In this document: piece after piece, positions 31,566 through 41,796 of the stretch
Numbering within the stretch: position 1 is the first letter of the stretch
Layout: each line of letters begins with the position of its first letter
Origin: Ricordea florida
Lineage: Eukaryota; Cnidaria; Anthozoa; Corallimorpharia; Ricordeidae
Reading direction: 5' to 3'
Assembly (NCBI GenBank): GCA_949710005.1
Contig: OX453276.1
Span: forward strand, 17,991,449-18,055,448
Length of the DNA stretch: 64,000 nucleotides
Program-made: the position numbers and the translations under genes
Notes under the pieces: generated by a model
Seen by the model: the letters and a program-made list of their open reading frames with translations, nothing else
Databases searched by the model: none
What the model was told of the DNA's origin: nothing

Positions 31566-34500
31566 TGTCCGTAGGGAAGAGTATGTATTCCATCTTCACA
31601 AATTATTCTCTTATCATCATCAGCAGATAGTGCAACTTTATTAATAGTTTCAGTATAAACAACATGCTTATGACTTCTTATCACATTCATCGATCTCATC
31701 TGTGGTACTTTACTGAATAGACATTGCCTGTAATCATCTAAGTTTATAGTATTTTTTACAACTGATGCTTTTACTCCTTTATCCTCTTTTATCTCTTCAC
31801 CATTATCCATCCTGAAAGCGTATTGCTTGGCACGCAGACCAACAAATTCAACTATCAGTTTACCACCAGCTTCATCTTTAAAAAACCAGATTCTTTTTTT
31901 ATTCATACCTGTCTCGATACCTGATGGATGGTTTTTAGGATAATTACTAGTATCAAACATTTCTCTAACATCTGGACTTATATCCTTATAGAAATCATCT
32001 GTTTCTATCTCATATACAAGACTATCCGTATCTGTCATAAGTAATTTAGCTTTTACACCATATTTTGGTTTGATATAATTATAGTGAAAGTCATACATTA
32101 TTGCTTTACTTAGATCTAAAATACACATTCCTAAGTAAATAGGTTTATCGAATGTTAAATTTATTCTATTCATATGAATAGCCATAAGATTTTCAGAAAA
32201 AATAGTGCGATGATTATAGTTAGTTTTTGATACTAATTTTTTTGCATCTTTCTCATTAGTAACCAATCGTACATCTACCCTTTTTCTAATATTTTCCATG
32301 GTTTTCCCAAATACAGAGTTATTCATCAACTTGAAGAAATCTTTTTCAAAATCGTTGTTTGCTTTAGCTCTAAGGTTGGTATTCAAATCGATGTAAGGTT
32401 TTAGCCATGCAGACTCTTCGAATTTAATACCCCTATGAATTTTGGTTACTTTCAATCCTAGACTTTCATAAAGTTTTAGGGTCTCACGGTGAACTACATA
32501 CTTTGTTTTGTTGTTGAGGTTTGGTATTAATTTCTCAACCTTATTAACAACAAGTCTCTCTGGAGCTAGCAGATAGTCACTATGTAAATCATGAAGGTGA
32601 TGAGGATATTCTAAATCAACCTCGAGTATGCATGGTATATTTTTCCAATCTTTAAGCTCTTCATCATCATCTATCCATTTAAAACCGTGAGTAGGGAGTG
32701 GTTTACTCATTCCCTCACCATATAAGTTATTTCTATCAAGATATGTAATATACTTTGTAGGTAGGTTGGGATCATATTCATTCATGTATGGGTTGTTAGC
32801 TTTAGCATATCTATTTGAGATCTGGGCTATACCCCCTCGAACACCTTTCTCAATCATAAGTAGCATATCAATGTCAGTTAACAACTCTAATTTCACTTTG
32901 GTTAACTTTAACATAGCATCCCAAGCTAGTCCAGGTGCAGTATAATACCAAGCAGGATCTAGATTATAGTTCTTTAGACAAGTATCTCTAAAGTTTTCAA
33001 ATACATCTGCTAATAGGAGTACATCTGACTTGAGATATAGGTTGAGGTAATCTCGCATTGTTTTCATATTAAAGGTTTTCCATACCTTTTTAGCATGCTG
33101 GTAATCATCTTCTGAAATATCTTTACCGTTAAGTTTTGAGTAAAACGCTTCCTTTGGTGGAAGTTGGGTTTCGTTTAGTTTATCAAATCCATCAAACCAA
33201 TCATATGGAAATACACCCTTTCTCAACAATAACTCTAATTTCTCACCATTATAGTATTTTTTAATGTTTTTAAAAGATTCTTTTGGTAGATTATTTACTA
33301 ATTTATCAAGACTGGTTGACATAAATTTGAATGAATCTATGAATCTTATGTATCTCTTAACATAATGCTGCTTACCCTCTTTTTTAAAGGTATCAACTAC
33401 AATCTCTTTTGAGAAAGAAATATACTTTTCCTCATTATTAGGAATACAATTTATTCCACCTTCTGTTGTACCAAGGTTATTAATAAATAGATGAGCATCA
33501 TATCCTGATAGATTGTGAATGATGACTGGAAAGAATTTTGGAATTTTATAGTTTAAGTTACAATCACTATGAGCTGCGCCTCTATACTTTCCTGTAAGGT
33601 GGCAGTGGTCTATCACCTTATCTTCTCCCAATTCACCCTCACATATATGACAATGGGTAGCATTTTTATAATCTTTTTTATCATTTTCTGACATTATTTT
33701 CTTATTAAATTTTTTAAATCTTTTTACATTATAACTGATACAATCTTTATAAATTTTCTTAAATTCTGCCTCTATATATTCAACAAATTTCTTTTCTACA
33801 TTATCATCGGGTGATTCAGCTGTGTATCTTTTAAATCTGGATTTACATATTTTTTCATTAAAACTCATAATATAACAGCCGAATGCAATTGGTTTATGCA
33901 TCTGATATTTATTAGTAAAACTTTTACTTTCATCTGGAGAGCAGGTGTCTATTTTCTCTGTAATGCTCTCGAAGTCTACATATGCAACAATAGGTATTTT
34001 CATTTTTTTCATAAAATTATTAAAAGAAGTAATACAGGGATTACCATCTTTATCTTTTAGCATATCAATCCTAACTTCATTGTGTAAATAGCAATTTTCT
34101 TCATGTTTTTCTAATGTTCTTTTTAAGTGAAAAGAGTGCAAACAATTATCACAAAAGTACATCTTAGATTTATGTTTACTAACTTGTCTAGCTATAAGCG
34201 CGCTAATATTCTTTATCCAGCAATAGTGTTTTTTTTCTTCATTTGTTTCTTCATTTGTTTCTTCATTTGTTTCTTCATTTGTTTCTTCATTTGATATTAG
34301 AAGTAATCTAATCAATTTAAATCCTCGTTTCCTAGTTCTTTTTATAGGAGATACTCCCACCTTCTTATCATATCCAAAGATGGAAATATCATAATCATTT
34401 TGATTTTCAAACTTAACAATATCTTGTAATGAAACAGGAAACTTAATTCCAGTCCAATTTAACTTCTCAGAGTTTTTTCTCATTTCTTCATTTAGTCTCT

Positions 34501-35887
34501 GTGGGTTTTTCTCCCTTGGAAATATAGCTGAAGTTACTGCCCACTTAAAACACTCATTATCATTCTCATTCTTAACATTTATAACCCCTTTTTTTGCTGC
34601 TAATTTTGGTGGAAGTGGAATATAAGACCCTCCTAAAAGAGGAACAAAACGATCGATAAAGATATCAAAGTATAGTACATGATCGAATTCCCAACCAGAT
34701 TTGTTATGTAAAAATTCATCAAATAATCTAAGTTGTTCATTTGTTAATCTATCAAATAATTCTGATAAATCTGTTGCTTCAAGAACAATTTCTGATTTTA
34801 TAGAAGGAAAGGGGCCATCCACATATTCAATGTCTCCAGTATCAAGATTTTTTCTTCTAAACTTACATACAAAAATAAATTTCGCCTTTAATGGTTTTTG
34901 TGATTTCACTTTCTGTTTAATTAGATCTATAACTTTTGGTTTGATTTTATGTATGAATACCTTTTCATCATTCTTTTTATTTCCTTCAATCCTATAGCTT
35001 ATATAATTACCTCTCATAGCTGATTCATATTCTTTAGGGGTAAAATCTTCCTCAGTTTCTTGTTGATTGATTGATTCCTCTTTTTTAACACTTTCGTTCG
35101 AGGAAGTTTTTTGTGGTTGATTGATTGATTCATCTTTTTTAACACTTTCGTTCGAGGAAGATTTTTGTGGTTGTTTAGTGGTATTTTTATTTATGAGATT
35201 CTTAAGATCATCACCAACAGTCTTAACTCTATCAACCACTTTCGCCGTCTGTTTCTTTATCCAATTAAAAGTTTTGTTCTTTGTTTTTGTTTTTGTAATG
35301 TTTTTCACCAAACTCTTAGCACTATCCATAAAACTAGATACAATATTTTTTCTAGGAGGTGGAGGACGTGGCGGTTTAGGAAGTTTAGTACGTTGAATTG
35401 AAGTTGAAGGGGGTGGAGGACGTGGTGGTTTAGGAAGTTTAGTACGTTGAATTGAAGTTGAAGGGGGTAGAGGACGTGGCGGTTTAGGAAGTTTAGTACG
35501 TTGAATTGAAGTTGAAGGGGGTGGAGGACGTGGCGGTTTAGGAAGTTTAGTACGTTGAATTGAAGTTGAAGGGGGTGGAGGTGATGATGGAGGTGTACCT
35601 GGAGGCGTACCTGGTGTCGGTGTTGGTGGAGGTGACCCTGGTGGAGTTAAAGGTGTAATATGTGGAATTGGAAGGGGTAAATTTGGTGGTCTCTTTGGTG
35701 TATTACGTAACGCTGCAACAATTTCTACAATATTATCAATGATTTCTTGAACATTATCAATTATTTCAGGAATATTACTCAATGCTTCAATAAGTTGCGT
35801 TTTATTAAAATCAGATCGACCTCTAATATTATACCATCTGACTAGAGGCATCAATTGTTTTACAGTTAATCTTTGTAGTTGTTCCAT
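31547..35887 (-). CDS. Polinton protein-primed DNA polymerase B
   Basis: 1446 aa. It starts with a SAP-like segment (residues 1-40), followed by a Pro-rich linker with four 18-residue repeats (STSIQRTKLPKPPR core, 35340-35580) and Lys/Ser/Glu repeats. Then: C2H2-like zinc (CDNCLHSFHLKRTLEKHEENC, about 575), ExoI YVDFESI (635), an endonuclease VII-like zinc motif (DHCHLTGKYRG, about 755), ExoII NLSGYDAHLF (790), ExoIII YLKSDVLLLADVF (952), polymerase motif A YLDRNNLYG (1047), motif B NNSVFGKTM (1185), motif C MTDTDSL (1284). All catalytic residues are kept. It replicates the element from its termini by protein priming. TTTAAA in the TIR is 20 nt upstream. Confidence 0.95.
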   Translation of the reverse strand: MEQLQRLTVKQLMPLVRWYNIRGRSDFNKTQLIEALSNIPEIIDNVQEIIDNIVEIVAALRNTPKRPPNLPLPIPHITPLTPPGSPPPTPTPGTPPGTPPSSPPPPSTSIQRTKLPKPPRPPPPSTSIQRTKLPKPPRPLPPSTSIQRTKLPKPPRPPPPSTSIQRTKLPKPPRPPPPRKNIVSSFMDSAKSLVKNITKTKTKNKTFNWIKKQTAKVVDRVKTVGDDLKNLINKNTTKQPQKSSSNESVKKDESINQPQKTSSNESVKKEESINQQETEEDFTPKEYESAMRGNYISYRIEGNKKNDEKVFIHKIKPKVIDLIKQKVKSQKPLKAKFIFVCKFRRKNLDTGDIEYVDGPFPSIKSEIVLEATDLSELFDRLTNEQLRLFDEFLHNKSGWEFDHVLYFDIFIDRFVPLLGGSYIPLPPKLAAKKGVINVKNENDNECFKWAVTSAIFPREKNPQRLNEEMRKNSEKLNWTGIKFPVSLQDIVKFENQNDYDISIFGYDKKVGVSPIKRTRKRGFKLIRLLLISNEETNEETNEETNEETNEEKKHYCWIKNISALIARQVSKHKSKMYFCDNCLHSFHLKRTLEKHEENCYLHNEVRIDMLKDKDGNPCITSFNNFMKKMKIPIVAYVDFESITEKIDTCSPDESKSFTNKYQMHKPIAFGCYIMSFNEKICKSRFKRYTAESPDDNVEKKFVEYIEAEFKKIYKDCISYNVKRFKKFNKKIMSENDKKDYKNATHCHICEGELGEDKVIDHCHLTGKYRGAAHSDCNLNYKIPKFFPVIIHNLSGYDAHLFINNLGTTEGGINCIPNNEEKYISFSKEIVVDTFKKEGKQHYVKRYIRFIDSFKFMSTSLDKLVNNLPKESFKNIKKYYNGEKLELLLRKGVFPYDWFDGFDKLNETQLPPKEAFYSKLNGKDISEDDYQHAKKVWKTFNMKTMRDYLNLYLKSDVLLLADVFENFRDTCLKNYNLDPAWYYTAPGLAWDAMLKLTKVKLELLTDIDMLLMIEKGVRGGIAQISNRYAKANNPYMNEYDPNLPTKYITYLDRNNLYGEGMSKPLPTHGFKWIDDDEELKDWKNIPCILEVDLEYPHHLHDLHSDYLLAPERLVVNKVEKLIPNLNNKTKYVVHRETLKLYESLGLKVTKIHRGIKFEESAWLKPYIDLNTNLRAKANNDFEKDFFKLMNNSVFGKTMENIRKRVDVRLVTNEKDAKKLVSKTNYNHRTIFSENLMAIHMNRINLTFDKPIYLGMCILDLSKAIMYDFHYNYIKPKYGVKAKLLMTDTDSLVYEIETDDFYKDISPDVREMFDTSNYPKNHPSGIETGMNKKRIWFFKDEAGGKLIVEFVGLRAKQYAFRMDNGEEIKEDKGVKASVVKNTINLDDYRQCLFSKVPQMRSMNVIRSHKHVVYTETINKVALSADDDKRIICEDGIHTLPYGHYLTKT
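35340..35580 (-). repeat. 54-bp coding repeat in polymerase linker, four copies
   Basis: Four near-identical units with the text STSIQRTKLPKPPR plus Pro residues; one copy reads PRPLPP. Such a repeat is a likely site for copy-number change without frame loss. Confidence 0.9.
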
Positions 35888-36161
35888 TTTGTAAATTAAT
35901 TCTTCTTTTTAAATCATAATTTCATTTTTTTATTTTTTGATAATCCTGATAAATTTCTTGATAAAAAATCTTGATAAAAAAATCTATTTTGATATTTAAA
36001 GATATAACATTATATATTAAAAATCATTTTTGAATTCATTTTTTTAATCTTGATAAAATACCTGATAAATCCTTGGTTAAATCTTGATTAAAAAAATCTG
36101 ATTATAATTAAAATAAAAATGAAAATTGATATTGTGCTGAGAGCCCCAGAATATTACATCA
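35860..36161 (-). repeat. Right TIR of the Polinton
   Basis: Inverted copy of 21978-22279 with one base difference seen near 35930. Carries the TTTAAA at 35908-35913 and the first nine codons of the polymerase. Confidence 0.95.
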
Positions 36162-37017
36162 CTTGCTAAGTATGCCATACACATTGGATGGGGAATATAG
36201 AGTGCTTTTAATGTACCTAGAGTAGTCAGCTCCCATTTGTGGTTTCTTGACCAACAAATCCTGGATTTCTTTTTGCTGAATAGTTTTACCCCTGGGAACA
36301 CTCCACCGCTGTGGCAAACTGGTGCATGTTAAATCATCTGGCAAAGCCTTGAGACCATACAATTTACAGTGGGCCAGGTAGAAGAGTAAGGCTATTATAT
36401 GATGGCAGTAGCCACTCATACCAGCAACACAGGAACACTTGGCATTGGTTATTTTGGGGTCCTCGTTTGCCTGTAGTGGCACAGACACTTCCAAAGAGTG
36501 TTGGGCTTCACTTTTCTTCATTGATCTGAAGCACTTGCCTTTGACTTTAGCTTTATCCGGAAAATATGTAACTAAAAGGAGCAGCATACAACAAAATCAG
36601 CGAATACTCGGTATCTGGGAAATACACCACTTGCGTAAGCTTACCTTTGATATCATGGAGATAACCTGGTTCTGCAAAGAATTTGTAGGCCTTTGCAGTA
36701 TTTTCACAGCCAGAGGACTTTTTTGCATATTCCTCAACCTCACTGAAAGATAGACTGGGGAATAAACTCAGATCCTGGGTCGTTGCTTCTCTTGAGTCTG
36801 ACGCGGAGTTACCATCTGTACGATAAATATGGATTAAAGTCTCACAGAACATGTCATTTTTGCCACCAGATGCGGCCACCAAATACTTTCAACGACGCTA
36901 AAATAACATTTTCTAGAAGGCCTCAAAAGACACTAAGAAAGTTACATGGCGAAAAGAGGAGAGTAAGAATACATAACAAAAAGTTATAGGTTATTCCCTA
37001 CCTCCAGAGTTCGCCAT
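36162..37017 (-). pseudogene. 5' part of SWIM + YqaJ nuclease gene, cut off by the Polinton
   Basis: Exons proposed at 37002-37017 (ATG plus four codons, in the TIR), 36645-36815 and 36571 downward to the Polinton border at 36162. Phases agree at each GT-AG junction. The second exon encodes FPSLSFSEVEEYAKKS; the third holds a SWIM zinc finger (CSCVAGMSGYCHH, CxC...CxH). SWIM + YqaJ is the usual partner protein of this transposon type. With the left part (21145-21972) the total is 475 codons including stop, an exact multiple of three, so the Polinton is the only lesion seen. Confidence 0.85.
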
Positions 37018-37308
37018 GTCGCTACGTGTTCACTCGCCGACTTGCTGCAGGAATCGAAGAAAAATTGTCGCTTATTTGCCGGTGAATCCAGTTAAAAAGC
37101 ACAAGAGGTTAAAGCCAACTTGTGTAAGAGAAAAATTATCCGCTATCGTAGTAACGGGAATCTTTTCGAAAGGTACTTGTCTCGCTTGATCGCACGCAAC
37201 AACCTCAGTGTTCAGCCTTTGTTTTACAAATGGCGCTGGAACGCTTGCGTCCCAGCATGGCGTTGCTAAGTGGTATCCAGGCACGTGACTAGATCCTGCA
37301 AAGGGCCT
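36856..37308 (-). repeat. Right terminal inverted repeat of the THAP-DDE/YqaJ transposon
   Basis: Inverted copy of 18185-18637. Holds the leader exon of the SWIM/YqaJ gene (37002-37017). Confidence 0.9.
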
Positions 37309-37313
37309 ATTAC

Positions 37314-40300
37314 CTGTCTCTGAAACGTCCATTTGCTCTAGAGCTATTTCTCCAGATGCGGATGAATCGAGAGTAATTTTCTCTTTTCGCGATCCGCCGA
37401 AGGTCTTCCCTACACATTCCTGAAAATTGTTTTGATAGGTATTTATTTTAATAGTTCAATGCAAACAACACCCGACATCACCGAAATCAGACAGTGATCT
37501 TCGTATTTACAAGTAAGGTGGCTTACATCACTTTGGACCTTCCAGTTTTAGCATTCTGCCACAGCTAGTCTAATGATATTAGGTATTTATCAATGAACCA
37601 GACAGATGTGAATGACAACAAAATTGTTACCATGGAAACGTAATTTGGCATGATAAATATCTCAATTCGTTCTTTTAGTAAAAACTACTGAAATTAAAAG
37701 TTGAAATGTATCGTTCAACGTCATTGGTGTAGCTGCATGTTACAGACTACAAGACACAAAGGCCTAAACCATTATTATAACATATAGCTAGCAGAGCCGT
37801 GCAAACAAATTATGTACATGAGCGTGCACCAAGACTCTATAGTGCAAGCTATTTAAAGCATGAACCAATTGTTAAGGAAAAAAGTTGCAACATACCTCAT
37901 GTTTAACGAGTTGCACAAGAGGTTTGTGGATGAACTCGTTCGCATCAATGTCTTTATCCTCAGGGAAACTCAGGGCGGCTCTCAGGTTATTAAAAAGCTT
38001 AGCGATTCGCTTGTCTCTTAATCCCCTGACTTGGTATATCTATAACAAAGGAATGAGCTAATTAACCGGAATGATTTTGATCGAAAGTGCACATGTTCAT
38101 AATAAGGCACTCTCGCAGGGCACTGTTTGTACCTGTTTCTTCCTTACAATATCGGATCGTCCTTTATCAGGCAACTGAGCTACAATATGATCAAAATAGC
38201 TTCGGTAGATACTGTATTTAAGCGTAAAAAACCGCAGCTGTTGGTAACTGACCCTGGCTTCCGATGTTGTGTAATAAAATGACCAACAAAGTGCGACAAG
38301 GCTTGTTATTTCCGCGTCAATTGAGGTCCTCTTTTTTATAACACAAATTAGGATTGGAGTCATTGAGTCCATACTCATGACTCATTGTCTAATTGACTCA
38401 TTTAATTCCAAAAAACTTTACTTTCGCTTCAATTTTAGATTCCTTAGCCAAATGTCTGGTATCATCCTGAGCCTGGTTGATCAAAGAACGATAAAGCTAC
38501 TCCAGGTCCTGACAGGAGAAACGTGAATTGAGATTTCACTTTTTCAACTATTCATAAATATTGAGTTGAGGCATGCTTCTCTCACACTTCGCAAACCTGC
38601 ATGGATCGACCATTTCATAAATAAATAATTATAATTGTATCATTTATTCTGGAGAAAAAAATACCTCATCAAGCAACTCGCATAAAGCTCCCTTTCGTGA
38701 CTTCACATGTTCCACCACGGGTTTGATGTATTGCAGCAGCGATAATGTGGCAGCTCTACTACAGGACTTTCCATCTGGTTTGAAGAAACCTGGTGTAAAT
38801 GTATACACAAGGGTTTCAACTTGAATGTTTAGACTGTCAACCCCCGTATTTATTAGTCATCCGCTCATGTTCGTTACATTATGTGAACAGAAGTTCAATC
38901 CGTAATTGGCAGCCAGAAAGATGTTGCCCAGGACAAATGAGAACCCTATGTCAAGCGGTCAGTTTAAAGGAGCCACGTTAAGGGATTTCGCATATTTTTG
39001 GTCCAAACTGCATAGAAATTAGTGGTAGGCAACGAACCTCTTGAAGAACATACATGTATTCTTTCAAAAACTGAAGGAAGATATTTGCAGGTAGAAATAG
39101 ATAACCTTGGCCATAGATAATTATAGATCTTTTGAAGACGCGCGGCAACAACTTGAAATCAGTTAGTAGCCTCGTTTGTAAAAAGTTGTAATCCATTTCC
39201 ATCTTAGCCATCCGCAGGCAAAGACGCTTGTTAACAGTTTAAGTGCACGCTCTAAGGCCAAGTAAAACAAAATGAATGTTTCACGTCCCCGATCGCTTCA
39301 ATTTTTGGGCTCGCTGTGACAAAGCCCAATAATTTGATAATCAATTAACTTTGATCTCATTAACTTTTATACTGAAAATTACAACCTATATCAAACATCT
39401 AAAATTTAAAGTAGACCAAAGTAAAATCAAACAGTTGAGCCGCTTCACAGAAAGAAAAATGTGTCAATATACTTTAAATGGACAAAGAACCTCACACTTA
39501 AAGGTGTGGTAACACAAATTGCTTGAACGTAATACTATGTGGAAAGTAAACTACGAAATTACCTATTCCTTGGAAGCCACTGCTATTTTTGAGTTGCACC
39601 TTGCACCACAAAACGGCTGAAGAAGGCAACACATGTAAACCATTACGATGAACGCCACCCTATTCAGCCAGTTCAATGTGAAACAGGTGAAAAGTAAATG
39701 CACGAAACAAAACAAATAAATAGTTTTTCAAATCAAAGTCAGTTATTAGTGCGTTAAAGAACTGTGCCGGTAAAATTAACGATCCCACGAGAGACGCTCA
39801 ATTTACAGTTCTCGCCATTTTTTCCCATTAATATTCCTTTACAATTCTCTATATATTCTGTCAAACCAGCAACAAGTCAAACGGAACCTACTGTGGATGA
39901 GAACTGCTACCCTTTAAGTTACAAAAAGCACGTTAAAGGTTGGAAGGGAAATTCAAAATCCGTTGTACAGTAATAATTGAAAATTATTTTCTCTAGGAGA
40001 TCGCACATTAGATAGAGAATGCATTAACACACCTTTGTCACATTTTCATTCTTAGTTTCCGCAGACACAGGCAAAGAATCATCTCCTTCTGGAGAGTTGG
40101 CACCAGGGACAATAGTGGGAAGGTGAACATTTCTAAACTGCAAAAGATTTCACTCATAAACAAAAACATTGTTCTAAAATTGAACTAAATTATTACTGTT
40201 ACCGGTCATAAATATGACTAATACAGTTAAACCAGAAACTAAACAATCGGGGATTCTTTAGCATCTGCTATGTACATGTCAGGTAGCATTTTCATTAATT

Positions 40301-41796
40301 TTATATATCAAGATAATGATAGCCTTGGAATAGTCTCATCAGCTAAAACATTTTTTGGTGGCGATCATTTGTTACATTAAATGGTGTAAAAAAAATGAAA
40401 GAATGCATACATTCAGTATCATATATATTCAATAAACTAATGCAAAAAAACAGTCTGTACAAAGTATTAATACAACTGCATTAAAATTGCCATTTTTCTG
40501 TGCTTGAAACGACCATTTCTACCCCCTTACTTTTTCCTGTAATAGAAGGTGAACTGTATAAGAATTTGCTTACTTCATCGTCTTAATAGAAACTTTACGC
40601 ATAACACAGTGTCGCCACAATGATTCCGAACAATAAACAGACAGAACTGGTGAAGTACTCACCTGACGACCAAGATCACGCGAAGCAAAAGGAGCGGTAT
40701 GTGTTCGTGAGAATCTTAACAGTCCAAGTTCCTGGTCTTGCTGTATATCAGGCAAAAAATAGGTTATTAGATATGGTGTAGTACGATCAACTCCTACAAT
40801 GTTTACACAAGTGTTTTCGCTTGCAATTTGTAAATGTCAATTAACTCCAACACGAAAACTCCGATCCTAAAACCGGAGTAACCCCTGCAGTAAAGGCAGG
40901 GTTTATCCTCATTACTGATCGGTCAAAAAGTAATTTTTTAAAAAACTCAACTTCAACCTAAGCTAATAAAAAGCTGTCGTCATATGTAACTGACCTAAAA
41001 GCATTGTCTTGCCTAGCTTATTTTAGGCCTGTTATTTACACAACACACACTAGTTCAAAGCAAGTGAAAAAGAACAAGGAGTTTACTTACATCATCATCT
41101 TCTTCCTCTTCGTCTTGATCAATTGGACCCCCTCCTGCCGACTGCACAGGTTTTGATAGCATTACGTAAAGGATGCTTGTCCATTTCGACTTAATCGTGT
41201 ATACAGCCTTTCCATCCAATGTTTGGTAATTGTGAAGAACAGCTCCCCTCAACTGACTGGCAAGGGCTGACTTTCAAAACAGACCGACTGGTTCTGGAAG
41301 CGTAATAAAAGCTTCCATCATACGAGTTGTACCGGGATTTTATCACGTGCAGAATTCGCTTCTGAATATCTGCGTCCATTTCTAGCTCTCTGACGCGAAA
41401 GGGAGCCTCAATTAGAGTGTCTCCGTTAAGTCTTTTGGTCTCGTCCGTCTCGCCAGCTTCTGGAATGTAGTTGACGACGGGTAACTTCATATCATAGGTT
41501 CTGCATTCTTTTTTCTTTCGTTTTCCCTAAGGAACGAAGCGCCCGGTGGAATGCGAGGATTGATGCAGCGATGGCAGTATTGGATTCCGAGACGAGGACG
41601 CTTGGGCACCGCGGGAGGAATTTAGCACACTGCTCATATCGTTAGCAAGGCTGGCATCTCCTCTAGACGAGCGTGCAAGCGAAGAGACCGAAGAGGTTCC
41701 AGTTGACTAGACCCTCCTGATGGCTGAAGGAGGTCGGGATTATTTTGCAAAATTCGCCTCAGTTGATCTCTGAGCTCAGCGTCATTCAGAGACATT
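37314..41796 (-). pseudogene. Unidentified multi-exon gene, first exon with frame damage
   Basis: Minus-strand exons with good splice sites and agreeing phases: 41091-41796, 40663-40740, 40033-40137, 38665-38789 (enters in phase 1, so one exon before it is missing from this list), 38133-38330, 37896-38039 and 37314-37419. The candidate last exon is at 17639-17811. The first exon shows two frame changes (near 41700 and near 41260) and a TAG near 41530, so the copy may be dead or use an internal start such as the Met at 41490. Typical pieces: RYNSYDGSFYYASRTSRSV and the acidic EEEEDDD. No family recognised. The exon at 37314-37419 ends in ACAG then GTAAT; the transposon begins right after these five intron bases. 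Confidence 0.55.

Larger units (their letters stand above)
21979..36161. mobile_element. Polinton/Maverick element, 14.2 kb, complete
   Basis: Near-perfect 302-bp terminal inverted repeats (21978-22279 and 35860-36161, one difference seen). Target duplication CTTGCT at 21973-21978 and 36162-36167; whether it counts as 5 or 6 bp depends on one shared base. Ends read TGATGT and ACATCA. Contents: protein-primed family B DNA polymerase, retrovirus-type integrase, A32/FtsK-like packaging ATPase, a major capsid candidate and nine further ORFs, all open. This is the gene set of Polintons, self-synthesising virus-like transposons. No adenain-type protease was recognised. It sits inside the YqaJ gene of the surrounding transposon. 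Confidence 0.95.
18185..37308. mobile_element. THAP-DDE / YqaJ DNA transposon (ISL2EU-like), with a Polinton inserted inside
   Basis: Outer inverted repeats of about 453 bp (18185-18637 and 36856-37308), ends AGGCCC and GGGCCT, with AT on both outer sides (18183-18184, 37309-37310) as a possible 2-bp target duplication. Two convergent genes: a THAP-DDE transposase on the plus strand and a SWIM + YqaJ-type nuclease on the minus strand. That pair is, as I recall, the signature of the ISL2EU group related to PIF/Harbinger; the group name should be checked. Without the Polinton the element would be about 4.9 kb. The insertion lies within a host-type intron. Confidence 0.85.

Noticed and set aside
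21979..36161. Bacterial, phage or free-virus contamination
   Set aside because: TIRs, target duplication and the split YqaJ gene on both sides show chromosomal integration.
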